Shown here one piece after another: positions 61,121-64,000 of a stretch of DNA of 64,000 nt. Location of the stretch: NCBI RefSeq assembly GCF_007830315.1, contig NZ_VLKJ01000010.1, positions 1 through 64,000 on the forward strand, given 5' to 3'. How positions within the stretch are numbered: position 1 is the first letter of the stretch; each line of letters starts with the position of its first letter. This DNA comes from Novosphingobium taihuense. Its GTDB lineage: Bacteria; Pseudomonadota; Alphaproteobacteria; Sphingomonadales; Sphingomonadaceae. The notes under the pieces are model-generated. The model was not told the origin of the DNA. It saw nothing but the letters and a program-made list of their open reading frames with translations, and did no database searches. A program made the position numbers and the translations under genes.

Positions 61121-63235
61121 TTAGAAGCTCACCCTCGCGCTGATACGTATGTCGCGGCCAGCCAGCGGGGCGAAGTCCTTGAGGACGGAGGCGTGGCGGC
61201 GGGCGTCGACATCGAAGATGTTGTTGGCCGAAAGCGCGAACGAGAGCGGGCGCGCGTTGCCCCATGGGCGGAAGTTCACCTCGGCATTGACCATGGTGAA
61301 GCTGGCGGTCGGCGTTTCGAAATTGGCGAGGCGCGGCTGGCTGTCGCTCCATTCCACTTCGCCGCGCAGGTCCAGCTTCTCGCCCTTCAGCCCGAGGCCG
61401 CCGAGGAGGCGCAAGGGGGGGATGCGCGGTGCCGGGCCGACGCCCTCGATCTGCGCATGGACATAGTCGGCCACGCCATCGGCGACGAGATCGAAGTCTC
61501 CCACCTTGGCGAGATTGACTGTGCCCTGCAGTTCGAAGCCATAGTAGCGCGCCTTGGCCTGGCTGAACTGGAACACCGGCAAACCGTCTTCCACCTCACC
61601 TGTCAGGCCCTCGTAGATGAAGTCGTCGAACCAGTTGTGATAGACCGAGGCTTCGAGCGTGTAGCCGGGGCCGGACCCGCGCAGCACGCCTTCGAGGCCC
61701 CAGGCACGCTCGGTCCGGAAGTCCGGGTTGCCGACTTCGAAGGCCTGCGTGCCGGCATGCGGGCCATTGGCGAAAAGCTCCTCCGCCGAAGGTGCGCGCA
61801 CGGTGCGGCTGAGGTTGACGCCGAAGCGCCAGCCATCGGCAAAGCCATAGGACGCGCCTGCCGAGCCGGAGACGGTATCGAAAGTGCGCTTGCCGTTGAA
61901 GAACTGCGGCTGATCTGGCAGCGGCTTGGCTTCGAGCACGGTATGTTCGTACCGCGCGCCGCCTTCCAGCTTCAGCGCGCCGAGGTCGATCTGCTGCAGG
62001 GTGAACAGCCCGAGCTGCTGGGTGGAGCTCTTGGGCAGGAAGGCTTCATCGCCGATCACGTTGAAATCGCGCGAGAAGTACTGGACGCCGCTGGCGCCCT
62101 TCCACGCGCCGCGATCAGCCTGCACCAGTTCGACGCGGCCTTCGAGGCCCTTGTTGTAGAAGGCGGTGCCGATGCCGCCATCGGGCTCAAGCTCGAAGTG
62201 GCGATAGGAGGCAAACCCGGCGCGGGCCTTGATCGACTTGAGGAAGCCTCCGCCGGTCTCGACCTCGGCGCGCAGGTCCACGCGATCCTGCGAGACGTCG
62301 AGGCGGGGGGCCTCCTGCTCCTCGCCGGGGCGGATCGCATAGCGGGTGGGGACTCCATAGAGGCTGTCGTAGTGGCTGTAGGAAATGCCGAGGTTGCCGG
62401 TATCGGTGATCAGCGCCGCGCCGACGCCTGCGGTCCAGGTCTCGGCAGCGGAGTTGGGCAGACGGCCCTTTAGGGCGGCGTTGGCGGCGAAGTCGATGCC
62501 CTCGTCGATCTGGTCATCGGTTTCCGTCCCGGCATTGGCAAGCGCCACCGCGCGGGCCGAGGGGGCCAGCACATAGTCGCCCACGCGCAGGTTTCCGGTC
62601 TTGAGATAGCTGCCGTCGGCATGGACGACGAACTGCTTGCCCACCGGCACGTCTACCGCCGCGCCGATCGAACGCTCGTTCGCCGCCGAGCCATAGGTCG
62701 CCATGGCATCGACGTGCGCGATCTCGTCGGGCACGACGCGCGGAATGCGCTTGTCGATCACGTTGACGACGCCGCCGATGGCCGAGGAGCCGAACAGCAG
62801 CGTGGCGGGGCCGCGCAGCACTTCGATGCGCTCTGCCAGCAGCGGGTCGATCACCACGGCATGGTCGGCGCTGGTGTTCGAGACGTCGAAGGCGCCGATG
62901 CCGTCGGTCAGGATGCGCACGCGCTCGCCCTGCAGGCCGCGCAGCACCGGGCGCGAGGCGTTGGGGCCGAAGGAGGTGGCCGAGACCCCGGGCGTGCGAT
63001 CGAGCGTTTCGCCGATGGTCGGGCGGATCGACTGGGCGAGTTCCTGCCCCTGGAGGACCGAGACGCCGGAGATGATGTCCGCCCGGTCGCGGTTGAACGC
63101 GGCGGTCACGACGATCTGCGGCGGGGTCTGCGCGTGAGTGTCACCTTGATCATCGGCTGCTGGCGCGGGGGCCTGCTGGGCCAGGGCGGGAGCAGAGAGG
63201 AATGCGGCGCCGAGGAGAAGAGCGGTAAGACGCAT
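61121..63235 (-). CDS. TonB-dependent receptor, ZnuD-like
   Basis: A 704-residue outer-membrane receptor. Signal peptide (MRLTALLLGAAFLSAPALAQ), TonB box-like IVVTA, plug domain with IGETLDRTPGVSATSFGPNA and RGPATLLFGSSAIGGVVN, then a 22-strand barrel ending DIRISARVSF. The C-terminal RRHASVLKDFAPLAGRD resembles zinc receptor ZnuD. A Zur-like box 83 bp upstream supports zinc uptake. AAGGA is 6 bp before the ATG at 63235. Confidence 0.85.
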   Translation of the reverse strand: MRLTALLLGAAFLSAPALAQQAPAPAADDQGDTHAQTPPQIVVTAAFNRDRADIISGVSVLQGQELAQSIRPTIGETLDRTPGVSATSFGPNASRPVLRGLQGERVRILTDGIGAFDVSNTSADHAVVIDPLLAERIEVLRGPATLLFGSSAIGGVVNVIDKRIPRVVPDEIAHVDAMATYGSAANERSIGAAVDVPVGKQFVVHADGSYLKTGNLRVGDYVLAPSARAVALANAGTETDDQIDEGIDFAANAALKGRLPNSAAETWTAGVGAALITDTGNLGISYSHYDSLYGVPTRYAIRPGEEQEAPRLDVSQDRVDLRAEVETGGGFLKSIKARAGFASYRHFELEPDGGIGTAFYNKGLEGRVELVQADRGAWKGASGVQYFSRDFNVIGDEAFLPKSSTQQLGLFTLQQIDLGALKLEGGARYEHTVLEAKPLPDQPQFFNGKRTFDTVSGSAGASYGFADGWRFGVNLSRTVRAPSAEELFANGPHAGTQAFEVGNPDFRTERAWGLEGVLRGSGPGYTLEASVYHNWFDDFIYEGLTGEVEDGLPVFQFSQAKARYYGFELQGTVNLAKVGDFDLVADGVADYVHAQIEGVGPAPRIPPLRLLGGLGLKGEKLDLRGEVEWSDSQPRLANFETPTASFTMVNAEVNFRPWGNARPLSFALSANNIFDVDARRHASVLKDFAPLAGRDIRISARVSF

Positions 63236-63317
63236 GGATAGTCCTTGCTGGATTGCGACCTGCCACCGGCCTTGTTGGTCGTGCGGCACTCGCGGCTCCA
63301 TACAACCGCCATTCGGA

Positions 63318-63332
63318 TGTTACAACATAACA
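63318..63332 (-). promoter_or_regulatory. Zur-like operator
   Basis: TGTTACAACATAACA matches the proteobacterial Zur consensus TGTTATAATATAACA at 13 of 15 positions and is an imperfect palindrome with ATGTTA/TAACAT arms. It lies 83 bp upstream of the ZnuD-like gene, in the promoter region. Zinc-dependent repression is expected. Confidence 0.7.
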
Positions 63333-63387
63333 TTACATGAATCTGCCACCCTTTTTCAGGTACGTGGCCGGGATCGCGAGGCAGGAG

Positions 63388-64000
63388 TCAGGCGGGTCGG
63401 ACGAGCAGGCAGGTGCCGGAGGACGAGAAGTCCACGCACTGAGCATCGGCGGCGAGCGCACACTGGCCTACGTCAACACTTTCGCTCGCAACTGTGATCG
63501 GAGCGTCCACCGGAATCACGAAGCATGGACCATCGTAGGCAGCACGCACATCAGGCGCAGGCTGGCCAACAACGCAATCGGCGGTGAAGTACTTGCCCGA
63601 TGCGAGCATCCCGGGCTTTGCCAGCACATCATGACGGCGCAGCGACGGGTCATGCGGCTCTCCCTTGGCCACTGCCACGCTCTTGTCGAGATGCAGTTCG
63701 CGCGGGCGACCATAGTCGTAAAGGCGGTAGGTAATGTCGCTGTTCTGCTGGATCTCGATCAGGCTGACGCCCGCGCCGATCGCGTGGACGGTGCCTGCCG
63801 GGATATAGAAGAAGTCTCCGCGCTTGACCGGATACCAGTCCATCAGGCCTTCGATGCTGCCGTCGAGGGCTGCTGCGCGCATCGTTTCTGCGTCGAGCGC
63901 TCGGCCGAAACCGATGCCCAGCTTGGCGTTAGGCTCCGCGTCGAGGATCAGCCAGCATTCCTCCTTGCCGCGATCATTCTCGCCAAGCTCCTTGGCCTGC
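63388..64000 (-). CDS. mannose-6-phosphate isomerase, class I, 5' part missing
   Basis: The 3' 203 codons of a cupin-type phosphomannose isomerase; the frame runs off the right edge, so the start is outside. The zinc/cupin motif is GDFFYIPAGTVHAIGAGVSLIEIQQNSD (in two parts), then ITYRLYDYGR and the preceding ECWLILDAEPNAKLGIGFG. It interconverts fructose-6-P and mannose-6-P, feeding GDP-mannose for surface glycans. The ATG at 63882 is internal, not the start. Confidence 0.9.
   Translation of the reverse strand, partial: QAKELGENDRGKEECWLILDAEPNAKLGIGFGRALDAETMRAAALDGSIEGLMDWYPVKRGDFFYIPAGTVHAIGAGVSLIEIQQNSDITYRLYDYGRPRELHLDKSVAVAKGEPHDPSLRRHDVLAKPGMLASGKYFTADCVVGQPAPDVRAAYDGPCFVIPVDAPITVASESVDVGQCALAADAQCVDFSSSGTCLLVRPA

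Noticed and set aside
61085..62473. Plus-strand open frame of 462 codons
   Set aside because: Antisense shadow of the TonB receptor; in GC-rich DNA this is common.
1..64000. CRISPR arrays, prophage or transposase genes
   Set aside because: No regularly spaced direct repeats of CRISPR type, no phage structural genes and no transposase motifs were found in the window.

Overview
The window looks like chromosome of a sphingomonad, most probably Novosphingobium. It is GC-rich, begins with an alphaproteobacterial 16S rRNA end, and carries an Atm1-type exporter at 4365-6194 that by my reading is a near match to the crystallised NaAtm1 of Novosphingobium aromaticivorans. Other alphaproteobacterial marks are HWE-family signalling, a ubiquinol-cytochrome c chaperone gene, hisZ, and a serC leader that looks like the serC RNA motif. 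Species assignment is inference; no database search was possible.

Layout. 1-673: 5' end of a 16S gene on the minus strand with its leader and promoter. 674-6194: a glycosyltransferase, a Wzx-like flippase, a retropepsin-like protease and the Atm1 exporter. 6195-7281: palindromic repeats bracketing a broken GIY-YIG nuclease gene, then two small housekeeping genes. 7329-14110: hslVU, bamE, a cytochrome bc1 chaperone, a YceD-like protein, a MATE exporter and a HerA-like ATPase. 14206-18479: a minus-strand run with an NfrB-like inner-membrane glycosyltransferase, an NfrA-like partner, a TauE exporter and a TIGR02186 protein. 18574-20298: nhaA and dps. 20302-28934: a tightly packed type II secretion operon gspC-D-E-F-G-L-M-N lacking the minor pseudopilin genes gspH-K.

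29132-43520: Nudix hydrolase, DNA polymerase IV, an MFS exporter, a GGDEF-EAL protein, a LysR regulator, apaG, recO, leuB, two membrane glycosyltransferases, metZ behind a leader with hairpins, an HWE kinase and ubiK. 43600-50813: tspO, tlyA, a lipoprotein, an unusual 18-codon gene with an ideal ribosome binding site and its own terminator, ilvE, a porin, an acyl-CoA-type dehydrogenase and a more AT-rich HEAT-like gene. 50860-59526 is mainly amino acid metabolism: a CysG-like protein, lysA, an LptM-like lipoprotein, argH, a TlpA-like thioredoxin, serC, serA and hisZ. 59527-64000: repeats, an esterase, a ZnuD-like TonB receptor behind a Zur-like box, and the 3' part of a mannose-6-phosphate isomerase gene.

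The most interesting signals are these: (1) a GIY-YIG gene sitting within 3-5 bp of inverted copies of a 31-38 bp repeat, with a gene-free copy of the same repeat pair 52 kb away, suggesting an autonomous/non-autonomous mobile pair; (2) the 18-codon gene at 45813 with a 14-nt complement to the 16S 3' end; (3) helically phased GAGTT repeats in front of serC; (4) a C9 tract inside the spacer of the rRNA promoter; (5) a two-gene NfrAB-like glycan system without a visible c-di-GMP module. No tRNA, CRISPR array, prophage or insertion sequence transposase was seen.
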